From contig NZ_OY761810.1 of the NCBI RefSeq assembly GCF_963664915.1, positions 1,192,661 to 1,256,660 on the forward strand: a stretch of DNA of 64,000 nucleotides, read 5' to 3'. Each line of letters opens with the position of its first letter. Position 1 is the first letter of the stretch. This DNA is from an uncultured Caproiciproducens sp. (GTDB lineage Bacteria > Bacillota > Clostridia > Oscillospirales > Acutalibacteraceae). The notes beneath the pieces were generated by a model. That model was not told the DNA's origin. It saw only the letters and a list, made by a program, of their open reading frames with translations, and searched no databases. Position numbers and translations under genes: made by a program. Positions 17,229 through 25,937 of this stretch are shown one piece after another.

Positions 17229-18323
17229 CTATTTGCCATACTCTTTAAATGCGGGAACGGTTCGTATCCCGATGCCGGGAAGGTCGTTCATTACGATTCT
17301 GTTTTCCAGAAAATCCGGGCCGCCCTCGAACGGGTCAATTTTACACAGGGATGGGCCGTCCAAATCGGCGCGCGTAATAATGCCCTTTGCCGCGGCAAGG
17401 TGCGCCGCCGCGCTGACGGACAGCTTGCTTTCCAGCATACAGCCGATCATGCATTCCACACCGTAGGTTTCCGCAATGCCGCAAATCTTCAAAGCGTTGT
17501 AAATGCCGCCGGTTTTCATCAGTTTAATATTGATAAGGTCAGCCGCGCCCGTTCGGATGATTTCCACCGCGTCTTCGGTTGAAAATACGCTTTCGTCCGC
17601 TAAAATAGGCGTGGACACCGCTTTTGTCACGGCGCGCATTCCGTCAAGGTCATGCGCTTTTACCGGCTGTTCGCAAAGCTCAATGTCAAGCCCCTGGACC
17701 TCCATCGCCGTGAGAATGCGGATGGCTTCCTTGGCGGTCCAGCCCTGATTGGCGTCAACGCGGATTTTCACGTCTTTGCCGACCGCTTCGCGGATGGCTG
17801 CGATGCGCTCAATATCTTTCAGGCCTTCTTTGCCGACCTTGGTCTTTAAAATGCGGAAGCCGCGTTTCACAGCGGAAACGCTGTCCCGGACCATCTCATC
17901 GATCGGGTTGACGCTGATGGTCAAATCGGTTTCAAACTCTCTGCGGTACCCGCCCAAAAGCTGATAAAGCGGCGCGCCGTAACGTTTTCCGTACAGGTCG
18001 TAAAGCGCCATGTCCACACAGGCCTTGGCACTGGTATTCTTTTGTATGCAGGAGTGAAGTTTCTGCATGATGCCGTCCATGTTTTCGATTTCCATGCCCA
18101 GAATGGCCGGACGGATAAAATCGCGGATCGCACAGACAATGGAGCCTTTGGTGTCGCCGGTAATCACAGCGGTGGGCGGCGCTTCACCAAAGCCGGATTC
18201 ACCGCTGTCGGACGTTATCCTTACGACGATATCCTCCACATTTTCCACTGTGCGCAGAGCGGTTTTAAAAGGGGTCGCCAGCGGCACAAAAATTTCGCCG
18301 AGTTCAATCTCTGTTATTTTCAA
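17229..18323 (-). CDS. L-Ala-D/L-Glu epimerase (dipeptide epimerase)
   Basis: 364 residues from a TTG ending at 18323, preceded by GGGAGGAAG; the ATG further upstream has no ribosome site. Enolase-superfamily, muconate-lactonising-enzyme subgroup. Catalytic Lys-160/Lys-162 (LKTKVG), metal ligands Asp-190 (RVDANQGW), Glu-218 (CEQPV), Asp-243 (LADES) and the second-face base Lys-267 (NIKLMKTGG) are all visible. It converts L-Ala-D-Glu from murein to L-Ala-L-Glu so that ordinary peptidases can finish it (YcjG/YkfB). Neighbours are the peptide-binding protein and the murein peptidases. Confidence 0.9.
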   Translation of the reverse strand: MKITEIELGEIFVPLATPFKTALRTVENVEDIVVRITSDSGESGFGEAPPTAVITGDTKGSIVCAIRDFIRPAILGMEIENMDGIMQKLHSCIQKNTSAKACVDMALYDLYGKRYGAPLYQLLGGYRREFETDLTISVNPIDEMVRDSVSAVKRGFRILKTKVGKEGLKDIERIAAIREAVGKDVKIRVDANQGWTAKEAIRILTAMEVQGLDIELCEQPVKAHDLDGMRAVTKAVSTPILADESVFSTEDAVEIIRTGAADLINIKLMKTGGIYNALKICGIAETYGVECMIGCMLESKLSVSAAAHLAAAKGIITRADLDGPSLCKIDPFEGGPDFLENRIVMNDLPGIGIRTVPAFKEYGK

Positions 18324-18500
18324 GCAGCTTCCTCCCAGCCGGTAATGCAATTTTATATATAGGAAAATTCATGCATCGATAAATATAATGAATTATAGCA
18401 CCGTAAGGCTTTTTTGTAAAGGCAAAAACCTTAAGAAATGACGCCTTACAGGGCTGAAAATTCATTACATCTTTGTCATCAAAATTGCGGAGAAACGCCG

Positions 18501-19268
18501 TCATAGACCGGACTGCATGTCGTACAGCATTTTCGTAATATCCTGTATGGCCCTTTCAAAACGCGGCACGTCCGTCTCGTTTGAACAGAAGCACGCCACA
18601 AACGGCTGCGGAGCGAACACAATGCCCACATCATGGGTGATTCCGCCGTCTTCTCCGGTTTTATGCGCGATTTTCACTTTGCCCGTGAAGTGAAACGGCA
18701 TTTTGCCGTTCAGTCGCTGGTTTTTTAATATGGAAATCATTTTATCCGACGCTTTTTGTGAAATCAGCCGGCCGCGGTACATTTGTTCAAGGAGAAAGCC
18801 GATTTCCTTTGCGCAGATGTAGTTTTCCTTGCCGGCCGCCGCCGCGTCCGCGTCAAAAAGCAGGCGGTTGAGGGTGGTGACATTCAGGCCGAGACCGCGC
18901 ATCCGCTGATTGATCCGCTCCATGCCGAATTTCCGGATCAACAGGTTAGCGGCGGTATTGTCGCTTAAGATGATCATCAGGGTATATAAATCCTCTAAGG
19001 TTACCTCAAGGCCGGTGTGCATGTAGTTCAGCGCGCCGCAGGAAGGCAGTTTGTCCTGTGCCTGAATCCGGTAAAGCTCGTCTTTGTGCGCGGCGCCGGT
19101 TTCCAGCTGCGCAAAGACCTCGGTCAGAACCGCAAGTTTTATCACGCTCGCGGCCAGCATCGGTGCGGAAGAATTGTATTCCCATTCCTCATCCGTGATT
19201 AAATTCTTATAATAAAATCCTGCTTTTCCCGGAATTGCGCTCAAAATTTTAAGGATTTTTTCTTTCAT
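18501..19268 (-). CDS. Class A beta-lactamase-like serine hydrolase, cytoplasmic (copy 2)
   Basis: 255 residues, start ATG after GGAGA. The motifs are Ser-41/Lys-44 (AASVIKLA), Ser-102-Asp-Asn (LSDNTAAN) and Lys-203-Thr-Gly (AHKTGEDGG). As in copy 1, the omega loop (LNRLLFDADAAAAGKENY) lacks the ExxLN deacylation motif and there is no signal peptide. It is the first gene of the murein-peptide operon, next to the promoter, and copy 1 is the ninth of ten. The two are clearly related but diverged (similar motif spacing, low overall identity by eye). Function is unknown; a peptidase or amidase acting on imported wall peptides is my inference. Confidence 0.8.
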   Translation of the reverse strand: MKEKILKILSAIPGKAGFYYKNLITDEEWEYNSSAPMLAASVIKLAVLTEVFAQLETGAAHKDELYRIQAQDKLPSCGALNYMHTGLEVTLEDLYTLMIILSDNTAANLLIRKFGMERINQRMRGLGLNVTTLNRLLFDADAAAAGKENYICAKEIGFLLEQMYRGRLISQKASDKMISILKNQRLNGKMPFHFTGKVKIAHKTGEDGGITHDVGIVFAPQPFVACFCSNETDVPRFERAIQDITKMLYDMQSGL

Positions 19269-19303
19269 AAATGATCGTTCTCCAACTCAATTTATTTCCA
19301 TAT

Positions 19304-19332
19304 ATTATAACTGCTTTACCTGTTTGATACAA
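19304..19332 (-). promoter_or_regulatory. Promoter of the murein-peptide operon
   Basis: On the minus strand TTGTAT (19332-19327), 17 bases, TATAAT (19309-19304), about 35 bases before the first start codon. Confidence 0.65.
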
Positions 19333-19339
19333 GAAAATT

Positions 19340-19360
19340 TTCTGTCAAAAACAGAAAGAG
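19340..19360 (-). terminator. Terminator of the GntR-ABC operon
   Basis: TTTCTGT pairs with ACAGAAA around a 5-base loop, followed on the minus strand by ATTTTCTTG. It sits between the permease stop at 19403 and the next promoter. Confidence 0.55.
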
Positions 19361-19402
19361 GGAACGATATGTTTAGATTGTCTGGGCACTTAACCGATGG
19401 GC

Positions 19403-20173
19403 TTATTTTTTAACAGTCGCTCTTCTTGCCAGTAAGTACGTAAGAAGAGTGAAAACGGCGGCGGAAAGAAACATACTGACAATTCCGATATACGGATTGT
19501 ATCCGCCGGATATGCCCAGCGCCGCGTCTCTGAAGCTTTGAATAAAGGCCATAATCCGGCCCTGTAAAAAGAGGGTGTCAAGAAACGGGATTCCGTTCAG
19601 CACTACGGTAGGAACCGCAATCGATACAACAATTTTCTGCACCCGGCTCATCCGGTAATACAATGTTGTAATCAGCAGGCCCGCCATGGAACACAGGAAG
19701 TATAAGAATATAATCCATATAAAATTTTCAATCAGCATCTGCGGCGTAAGGGAGACTCCCTTGTAAAAGGCACTCGCGGAATACCCGAAGCGCAGCCCGT
19801 AAATTTCCAGGAATAGGGGGCGGAAGACTGCGATGTGCGACATGATAACCGAATTGACTGTATCCATAAAAGCAAATGCGGCGGATAAAATGCCGAGCGA
19901 AACCACCGTACTGCACAGCTGCGTTTTTCGCGAAATACCGTTTGCTGAAAAGAATTTGAAGTTATCTTTAAATGAATTCAGCCCCGTAATAAAGATCGTG
20001 ATTGCCGATATTCCTTCAATTCCGCTGCTTGCCCCGACCGACACGGCAAAAAAACGGCTCGAAACAGCGATGAGGAGCATAAAAAGGTAGACGAAGAAAT
20101 ACATAATGACAAAGACATGACGGAAATGCCGCAACTGATATTTGATAGGAGCTTTAAGCTTCAACAGACTCAT
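19403..20173 (-). CDS. ABC transporter membrane subunit
   Basis: 256 residues with six hydrophobic segments (for example VFVIMYFFVYLFMLLIAVSS, IWIIFLYFLCSMAGLLITTLYY and the C-terminal MFLSAAVFTLLTYLLARR). No binding protein is encoded, so this is probably an export-type or membrane-sensing ABC system like YtrC/D or YhcI in Bacillus. It overlaps the ATPase gene by 4 bases. The substrate cannot be inferred. Confidence 0.75.
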   Translation of the reverse strand: MSLLKLKAPIKYQLRHFRHVFVIMYFFVYLFMLLIAVSSRFFAVSVGASSGIEGISAITIFITGLNSFKDNFKFFSANGISRKTQLCSTVVSLGILSAAFAFMDTVNSVIMSHIAVFRPLFLEIYGLRFGYSASAFYKGVSLTPQMLIENFIWIIFLYFLCSMAGLLITTLYYRMSRVQKIVVSIAVPTVVLNGIPFLDTLFLQGRIMAFIQSFRDAALGISGGYNPYIGIVSMFLSAAVFTLLTYLLARRATVKK

Positions 20174-21030
20174 TTTCTTTCCTCCTGTGAATTGGTAAGC
20201 TGGATAAACAATTTTTGCAGGTTAAGCGTTCCAATTTCAAGTCCCTGCGGTGCGTCGGCATCGTGCTCCATGAGGTAAACAGTCTTTAAGCCGCCGAGGG
20301 TGTCGTAACCGAGCACCTGTTTTCCTTTTGTGAATTGATCCACCGCACCGGCCGGCCCGCTTACCGTACAGCCAAGCGACAGTACGTTCTGTACTTCATC
20401 GTCCAAAATGAGGCTTCCGTTCTTGATTACGACGACGTGGTCAATGATCCCGGCGACTTCTTCGATCAGATGGGTTGAAAGAATCAACGTGCGGGGATTG
20501 TCGCTGAAATTTAAAATGAGCTCTTTGTAGAACAGTTCACGGTGGTTTGCGTCAAGGCCGAGAACCGGTTCGTCAAAAATGACAATTTCTGTGCCGCAGG
20601 ACAGTGCGACGATGATTTTGAAAATGGAAGCGTAGCCGGTTGAAAGATCCCTGATTTTTCGTTCCTGCCCCAATTCAAATTTTTTGCATAGAGAATCCGC
20701 GTACTCCGGGTCGAATTTCGGGTAAAATTCCGCACTCCAGCGAAAGGCTTCCTTTACCCGCATCCGTTCGGGATAAAGGTTCATTTCTGTCATGCAGTAC
20801 ATCTTGGAAAGTACTTCGTCGTTTTCAGCCACCCGCTTTCCGTCAACCGTAATTTCACCGCTGTCCGGAAACATTTTGCCCGTTAGCAGGTTCAGCAGCG
20901 TTGTTTTCCCCGCACCATTGCGCCCAAGTAAGCCATAAATATGGTTCTCCTCCAAATCAATGGTTATATTTTTCAGAGCTGTCAAACCGCCGAAGGTTTT
21001 GGTTATGTTTCGCATCTTAATTTTGCTCAT
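20170..21030 (-). CDS. ABC transporter ATPase, YtrB-like
   Basis: 286 residues. Walker A GRNGAGKTTLLNLL, a divergent signature LSTGYASIFKIIVAL, Walker B IVIFDEPVLGLD and H-loop LSTHLIEEV. The C-terminal 70 residues are an added domain common in GntR-linked ABC exporters. The gene overlaps the regulator gene by 14 bases. Confidence 0.88.
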   Translation of the reverse strand: MSKIKMRNITKTFGGLTALKNITIDLEENHIYGLLGRNGAGKTTLLNLLTGKMFPDSGEITVDGKRVAENDEVLSKMYCMTEMNLYPERMRVKEAFRWSAEFYPKFDPEYADSLCKKFELGQERKIRDLSTGYASIFKIIVALSCGTEIVIFDEPVLGLDANHRELFYKELILNFSDNPRTLILSTHLIEEVAGIIDHVVVIKNGSLILDDEVQNVLSLGCTVSGPAGAVDQFTKGKQVLGYDTLGGLKTVYLMEHDADAPQGLEIGTLNLQKLFIQLTNSQEERK

Positions 21031-21388
21031 CGTTCCAGCACCTCTCTATCATTGAAAAAATTTCGTCCCTGCTCAAGTTCAGCTTTTTCGCCTCGCTGAA
21101 AAGGGAACGTACAAAGCTGTCGTAAAAAACTTCTTTGCGCTTGCCGAGAATGATCTTCTTTGCCCCGGGGGAAACAAACATCCCAAGGCCGCGCTTTTTG
21201 TAAAGAATGCCGCTGTCCGCCAGCAGGCTTACCCCTTTTAAAGCAGTCGCCGGATTGATTTTATAATTGACCGAGAATTCGGTCGTACTCGGGATCTGGC
21301 TGTCCTCTTCAAAAGCATCCGAAAGAATGGCGTCTTCAATTTTCTCCGCAATTTGAAGGTAGATCGGTTTTTCCTCCGCGAAAGTCAT
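21017..21388 (-). CDS. GntR-family repressor, YtrA type
   Basis: 123 residues. The N-terminal winged helix (PIYLQIAEKIEDAILSDAFEEDSQIPSTTEFSVNYKINPATALKGVSLLADSGILYKKRGLGMFV) is the GntR DNA-binding domain. Only about 45 helical residues follow, as in the YtrA subfamily, which lacks a large ligand domain. It heads a three-gene operon with an ABC exporter. A 37-base inverted repeat lies 15 bases upstream of its start, so autoregulation is expected. Confidence 0.88.
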   Translation of the reverse strand: MTFAEEKPIYLQIAEKIEDAILSDAFEEDSQIPSTTEFSVNYKINPATALKGVSLLADSGILYKKRGLGMFVSPGAKKIILGKRKEVFYDSFVRSLFSEAKKLNLSRDEIFSMIERCWNDEQN

Positions 21389-21403
21389 GATATCACCTCT
21401 TGG

Positions 21404-21440
21404 TTCTATAGTTAATTACTCATGCAACTAACTATAGAAC
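21404..21440 (-). promoter_or_regulatory. Palindromic operator of the GntR-ABC operon
   Basis: GTTCTATAGTTA and its exact inverted copy TAACTATAGAAC, separated by about 13 bases, lie between the GntR start codon and upstream sequence. YtrA-type repressors bind such extended palindromes over their own promoter. From here to 21832 there is no gene that I can support; that stretch holds the mglB promoter region. Confidence 0.7.
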
Positions 21441-21832
21441 GTATCCTTTATTCTGTCAAGTAATTTTTGAAATTATAAAATGATGTTCCGCAAAATTAAA
21501 CGGCTATTCTTGCAGCATTCGCAAATAATAGCGCAAACGGAATTTGAAAAATGTTCGCTTCTGAAAATGAGGTTGCATTTCATCATTTTTCAATAATTTC
21601 CCCCTGTGCTTTGTCAAAAACAAACAATATCTCTTGCCATTTCTCCAGTGATTTTGCCAAAGCAGTAAAGAAATTTAATAGAAGTGAAAAGAAATTCATA
21701 TGGATTTATTTTCGAATGGCAGTTATACTATCCAATAGAAAGATGCAAACGTCTTAAATTTTGTGCAATAGCACAATAAGCAAAGATTTTGCGAACATGC
21801 GAACAAAAGAAAAGAAAGTAGGGGATTTTTTA

Positions 21833-22927
21833 ATGAAGAAAATAGTTGCATTGATTCTGGCCACATTAATGATGGCCTCAGCAGCAGTAGGCTGCTCCAG
21901 CACACCAACAGAAAGCAAAGCTGCTTCAGCAGCGGAGAGCAAAGCTGCCGAGAGCGCAGCCGCAAGTACAGTAGCCGCTTCCGATGTGAATGTCGGTGTC
22001 TGCATCTACAAATTCGATGATACTTTTATGACAGGCGTCCGCAACAACATGACTGCGCAGGCAGGAACACTGGGTGCGAAGCTTGACATAGTGGACTCAC
22101 AGAACAAGCAGCCGACTCAGAACGAGCAGGTTGATACATTTATTACCAAGGGCGTTACCGCACTTGCAATTAATGCAGTTGACCGTACAGCGGCGGCTCC
22201 GTTAGTTGAAAAAGCAAAAGAAGCAAGCCTTCCGGTCGTGTTTTTAAACCGTGAGCCTGAAGCGGACGTCATGAAGAGCTACGACAAAGTTTGGTATGTA
22301 GGCGCGAAGGCTGAGCAGTCCGGAACAATGTCCGGCGAAATCATTGCCGATTATTTCAAAGCAAACCCGACTGCCGATAAGAACGGCGACAAGAAAATTC
22401 AGTACGTAATGCTGCAGGGCGAGCCTGGCCATCAGGATGCCACACTCCGCACACAGTATTCTGTAGAAGCAATTAAAAATGCAGGCTTCGAGCCGGTTAA
22501 ACTGGCTGCGGATACAGCAATGTGGGATAAGGTTAAAGCTACCGATTTGATGAACACATTCATTTCCTCACAGGGCCTTGATAAAATCGAAGCCGTTCTT
22601 GCCAACAACGATGATATGGCTCTCGGCGCAATCGAAGCTTTGAAGGCACAGGGCTACAACAAAGGCGACAAAACAAAGTATATTCCGGTTGTCGGTGTTG
22701 ACGCCACATCTCCCGCACTGGCCGCAATGGCTGACGGTTCCCTGCTGGGCACCGTTTTGAACGACGGCGAAAACCAGGGCAAAGCAACAGTCAACATCGC
22801 GGTTGCAGCTGCACAGGGCAAAGAAATTACAAAAGATACAGTCGGCTATGAAATCACAGAAGGCAAGTATGTTTGGATTCCTTATGTTAAGGTAACGGCA
22901 GAAAACTACAAACAATTCCAGAAATAA
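21833..22927 (+). CDS. mglB: Galactose/glucose-binding lipoprotein MglB
   Basis: 364 residues from the ATG at 21833 (AGGGGA upstream); the longer frame adds a non-signal extension. The signal peptide ends in AVGC (lipid Cys) and is followed by a Ser/Ala/Glu-rich linker. The sugar-binding domain is GGBP-like: FDDTFMTGVRNNM, NAVDRTAAAPLVEKA, FLNREPE, the calcium loop DKNGDKKIQYV, GEPGHQDATLRTQYS, NNDDMALGAIEAL and VGVDAT. It delivers galactose or a related hexose to MglAC, encoded next. Confidence 0.92.
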   Translation: MKKIVALILATLMMASAAVGCSSTPTESKAASAAESKAAESAAASTVAASDVNVGVCIYKFDDTFMTGVRNNMTAQAGTLGAKLDIVDSQNKQPTQNEQVDTFITKGVTALAINAVDRTAAAPLVEKAKEASLPVVFLNREPEADVMKSYDKVWYVGAKAEQSGTMSGEIIADYFKANPTADKNGDKKIQYVMLQGEPGHQDATLRTQYSVEAIKNAGFEPVKLAADTAMWDKVKATDLMNTFISSQGLDKIEAVLANNDDMALGAIEALKAQGYNKGDKTKYIPVVGVDATSPALAAMADGSLLGTVLNDGENQGKATVNIAVAAAQGKEITKDTVGYEITEGKYVWIPYVKVTAENYKQFQK

Positions 22928-22973
22928 TTTTAACTAATTCTCGGTTGAATTAGTAGTTTTAGGGGTTACTGTT

Positions 22974-23015
22974 CAACGGGGAATGCGAAAGCAAAGTGCT
23001 TTGCGTTCCCCGTTG
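22974..23015 (+). terminator. Attenuating hairpin between mglB and mglA
   Basis: CAACGGGGAATGCGAAAGC pairs with GCTTTGCGTTCCCCGTTG, nearly perfect, loop AAAGT, with only a weak T-stretch. A smaller hairpin (AACTAATTC/GAATTAGTAGTT) precedes it. It probably raises mglB mRNA relative to mglAC. Confidence 0.65.
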
Positions 23016-23040
23016 ATTTTAGCAAAAGGAGGAATGGTGT

Positions 23041-24540
23041 ATGGGCGAATATGTGTTGGAAATGAAAAATATCACAAAGGTTTTCCCTGGCGTTAAAGCT
23101 TTGGACAACGTCAGTCTGCAGGTTCGGCCTGGCAGTGTTCATGCGCTGATGGGCGAGAACGGAGCCGGAAAATCGACCCTGATGAAATGTCTTTTCGGAA
23201 TCTATCAGGAAGACGGCGGAGAGATCATTTTGGAGGGGCAACCGCAAAATATTACAAGTTCAAAGCAGGCGCTAGATTTGGGCGTTTCTATGATTCATCA
23301 GGAACTGCACCCCATTCGTTTCAGGCCGGTTATGGAAAATATCTGGCTCGGACGATTCCCGATGAGAGGGATTGCAGTCGATCGAAGGACCATGATTCGA
23401 AAAACCAAGGATCTTTTCAAAGAGATTGACCTCGATGTCAACCCGGAGGTACTTGCCGGCAGTTTGTCCGCTTCCAACCTTCAGCTGGTTGAGATCGCAA
23501 AAGCTGTCAGCTATAATTCAAAGATAATTATTATGGATGAGCCGACATCTTCCCTAACGGATAATGAAACGGAACATCTTTTTAAGATTATACGCCAGCT
23601 TCAGGGCAAGGGATGCGCAATCATTTATATCTCCCACAAGATGGAGGAAATTCTCAAAATTGCCGATGAAGTCACCATTATGCGCGACGGTCAGTACGTC
23701 GGCACATGGCCTTCCAATGAACTGACTACCGAACTGATTATCAACCGCATGGTCGGGCGCGACATGACGAACCGCTTCCCGCCGAGGGTGCACACCCCGG
23801 GCAGCGAAGTGGTTTACAAGGTGTCGGATTTATGTTCACCCATTCTAAAATCCTTTCAACATGTCAGTTTTGATTTACATAGGGGTGAAATTCTAGGGAT
23901 CGGCGGACTGGTCGGCGCACAGCGCACGGAGTTGGTCGAAGCACTTTTCGGACTGCGGGCGATTGAGTCCGGCACAGTGGAAAAGGATGGCGAACAGTTC
24001 AGAGTCAAGTCCGTGCAGGATGCGAAAAAACACGGAATCGCACTTTTAACCGAGGAACGCCGCGCAACCGGTGTGTTTAGTATTCTTTCCGTTTTGGATA
24101 ACACGGTTATTGCAAGTCAGAAGGATTATGCGAAAAGGGGCGTGCTCCAACAGGGCAGACGCCTGAAAGCCGCAAAAGAGGCCAACCAGCAGCTGAATGT
24201 AAAGACTCCCACGTTGGAAACGCTGATGCAGAATCTGTCGGGAGGAAACCAGCAGAAGGTTTTGATTGCACGATGGTTGCTTACGCACCCGGATATTCTG
24301 ATTTTGGACGAACCAACCCGCGGAATCGACGTCGGTGCAAAATATGAAATTTATACAATTATGCTTGATTTGGTTAAGCAGGGAAAATCAATTATCATGA
24401 TTTCGTCTGAAATGCCGGAGCTTCTGGGTATGTCTGACAGGGTCATGGTTATGTGCGAGGGAAAGGTTTCAGGAATGCTGAACCGTGATGAAGCAGATCA
24501 AATCGAGGTCATGCGTTTGGCGACGAAATTCGTCCAATAG
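23041..24540 (+). CDS. mglA: Galactose/methyl galactoside ABC ATPase MglA
   Basis: 499 residues with two ABC modules, as in the CUT2 family. The first has Walker A GENGAGKSTLMK, signature LSASNLQLVEIAKA and Walker B IIIMDEPTSSL. The second has a degenerate Walker A (GLVGAQRTELVEAL), signature LSGGNQQKVLIARWL and Walker B ILILDEPTRGID. It starts 6 bases after AAAGGAGG. Works with MglB and MglC. Confidence 0.93.
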   Translation: MGEYVLEMKNITKVFPGVKALDNVSLQVRPGSVHALMGENGAGKSTLMKCLFGIYQEDGGEIILEGQPQNITSSKQALDLGVSMIHQELHPIRFRPVMENIWLGRFPMRGIAVDRRTMIRKTKDLFKEIDLDVNPEVLAGSLSASNLQLVEIAKAVSYNSKIIIMDEPTSSLTDNETEHLFKIIRQLQGKGCAIIYISHKMEEILKIADEVTIMRDGQYVGTWPSNELTTELIINRMVGRDMTNRFPPRVHTPGSEVVYKVSDLCSPILKSFQHVSFDLHRGEILGIGGLVGAQRTELVEALFGLRAIESGTVEKDGEQFRVKSVQDAKKHGIALLTEERRATGVFSILSVLDNTVIASQKDYAKRGVLQQGRRLKAAKEANQQLNVKTPTLETLMQNLSGGNQQKVLIARWLLTHPDILILDEPTRGIDVGAKYEIYTIMLDLVKQGKSIIMISSEMPELLGMSDRVMVMCEGKVSGMLNRDEADQIEVMRLATKFVQ

Positions 24541-24566
24541 AGTTTAAATTGAAAGTGAGGTTGCGT

Positions 24567-25790
24567 ATGATGCAAGGAGAGAGAGTCATTCCCCGGCAAA
24601 AATTCGCGATGATTTACATAGTTGTTGGTGTGGTGCTGGCCGTGATTGGCGTGCTGCTGAAATTCGCGTTGTACACTAAAACAATGTATGATATGCCGTT
24701 GTTTCTCATCGGAATCGGTATTATCCTATGTATTTACGCCGGTATCCAGATGCTGAACTCCGAGCGTTTGGGTGAGGTTATATTTTCCAGGAAAACTGGA
24801 AAGATCTTTTTGACAAATAATGCGATTATTCTTGCGCTGTTGGTACTGGTTGTTGTCATCATCATTATTCAGCCCCGTTTCATGCAGATTAGGGTTTTGC
24901 TCGATATTATGACGCAGTCGTCCACAAGGCTGATTATCGCTCTGGGTATCTGCTTCACCCTGTTGATTGCGGGTACCGATCTTTCGGCAGGCCGAATGGT
25001 CGGTCTGGCGGCAGTTATTTCGACCTCTCTCATGCAGACGGCGGAATACAAGAACAGGTTTTACCCGAACCTGCCGCAAATTCCGGTAATAGTTGCAATT
25101 ATCGCGGCCGTGGTGGCGTGTTTGCTGTTTGGCGTTTTGAACGGCTATCTGGTCGCCCGCTTTGACATGCATCCGTTTATCGCGACCTTAGCGGTACAGG
25201 TTATTATTTACGGCGCATGTTCGCTGTACTTTGACCTGCCTCCGAACAATTCCCAGCCAATCGGCGGAGTCCGCCCTGACTTTGTGATGCTTGGCCAGAA
25301 AAAGCTGTTTCAATCCTTTTTTGGAGGATTCTCCGTTTTAATTCCTATTGCGCTTTTTATCACACTGATCATCTGGTTTGTGCTGAACAAAACTGTTTTT
25401 GGTAAAAATGTTTACGCAATCGGCGGCAACCGTGAGGCAGCAATTGTTTCCGGTGTGAATGTGTTTGCTACAATCATGTTCATCTTTATTTTGGCCGGCG
25501 GCCTCTACGGTGTTGGCGGCGTGCTTGAAGCGGCGAGAACTGCGGGAGCTACCAATAACTACGGCAACGGCTATGAACTTGATGCTATCGCGGCCTGCGT
25601 GGTCGGCGGTGTTTCGCTCAACGGCGGTGTCGGCAAGATACGCGGTATTGTGACCGGCGTTTTAATCTTTACGGTTATTCAGTATGGCCTCCAGTTTATA
25701 AACGTAAGCCCGATGTGGCAGCAGATTATCAAGGGCATCATCATTGCCGTTGCTGTTGCGATCGACCTGTCGAAGTACAGGAAAAAATGA
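24567..25790 (+). CDS. mglC: Galactose/methyl galactoside ABC permease MglC
   Basis: 407 residues from the ATG at 24567 (GTGAGG upstream); a TTG at 24549 is less likely. About ten membrane segments, with the BPD_transp_2 hallmarks GTDLSAGRMVGLAAVI, FMHPFIATLAVQ-like sequence, GKNVYAIGGNREAAIVSGVNV and AACVVGGVSLNGGVGKI. The extended N-terminus with two extra hydrophobic segments is typical of clostridial MglC. Confidence 0.92.
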   Translation: MMQGERVIPRQKFAMIYIVVGVVLAVIGVLLKFALYTKTMYDMPLFLIGIGIILCIYAGIQMLNSERLGEVIFSRKTGKIFLTNNAIILALLVLVVVIIIIQPRFMQIRVLLDIMTQSSTRLIIALGICFTLLIAGTDLSAGRMVGLAAVISTSLMQTAEYKNRFYPNLPQIPVIVAIIAAVVACLLFGVLNGYLVARFDMHPFIATLAVQVIIYGACSLYFDLPPNNSQPIGGVRPDFVMLGQKKLFQSFFGGFSVLIPIALFITLIIWFVLNKTVFGKNVYAIGGNREAAIVSGVNVFATIMFIFILAGGLYGVGGVLEAARTAGATNNYGNGYELDAIAACVVGGVSLNGGVGKIRGIVTGVLIFTVIQYGLQFINVSPMWQQIIKGIIIAVAVAIDLSKYRKK

Positions 25791-25819
25791 TTTCTCCGTT
25801 TTACGTCTCATACTATTCC

Positions 25820-25860
25820 CGCAAACGGCCCGCGCAGCATTGCTGTGCGGGCCGTTTGCG
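25820..25860 (+). terminator. GC-rich hairpin after mglC
   Basis: CGCAAACGGCCCGC pairs with GCGGGCCGTTTGCG around an 11-base loop. No T-run follows, so termination may be partial. Confidence 0.5.
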
Positions 25861-25937
25861 CTTAGGCTATCCATTGCACATTCAGCACAGAAATGATACA
25901 ATAGTAACAGTTTCAATTCGATTGGAGTGGAATTTTT

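Noticed and set aside
18304-18504. 66-codon frame between epimerase and the first operon gene
   Set aside because: It spans the epimerase start and intergenic sequence, has no ribosome site, and the composition is non-coding.
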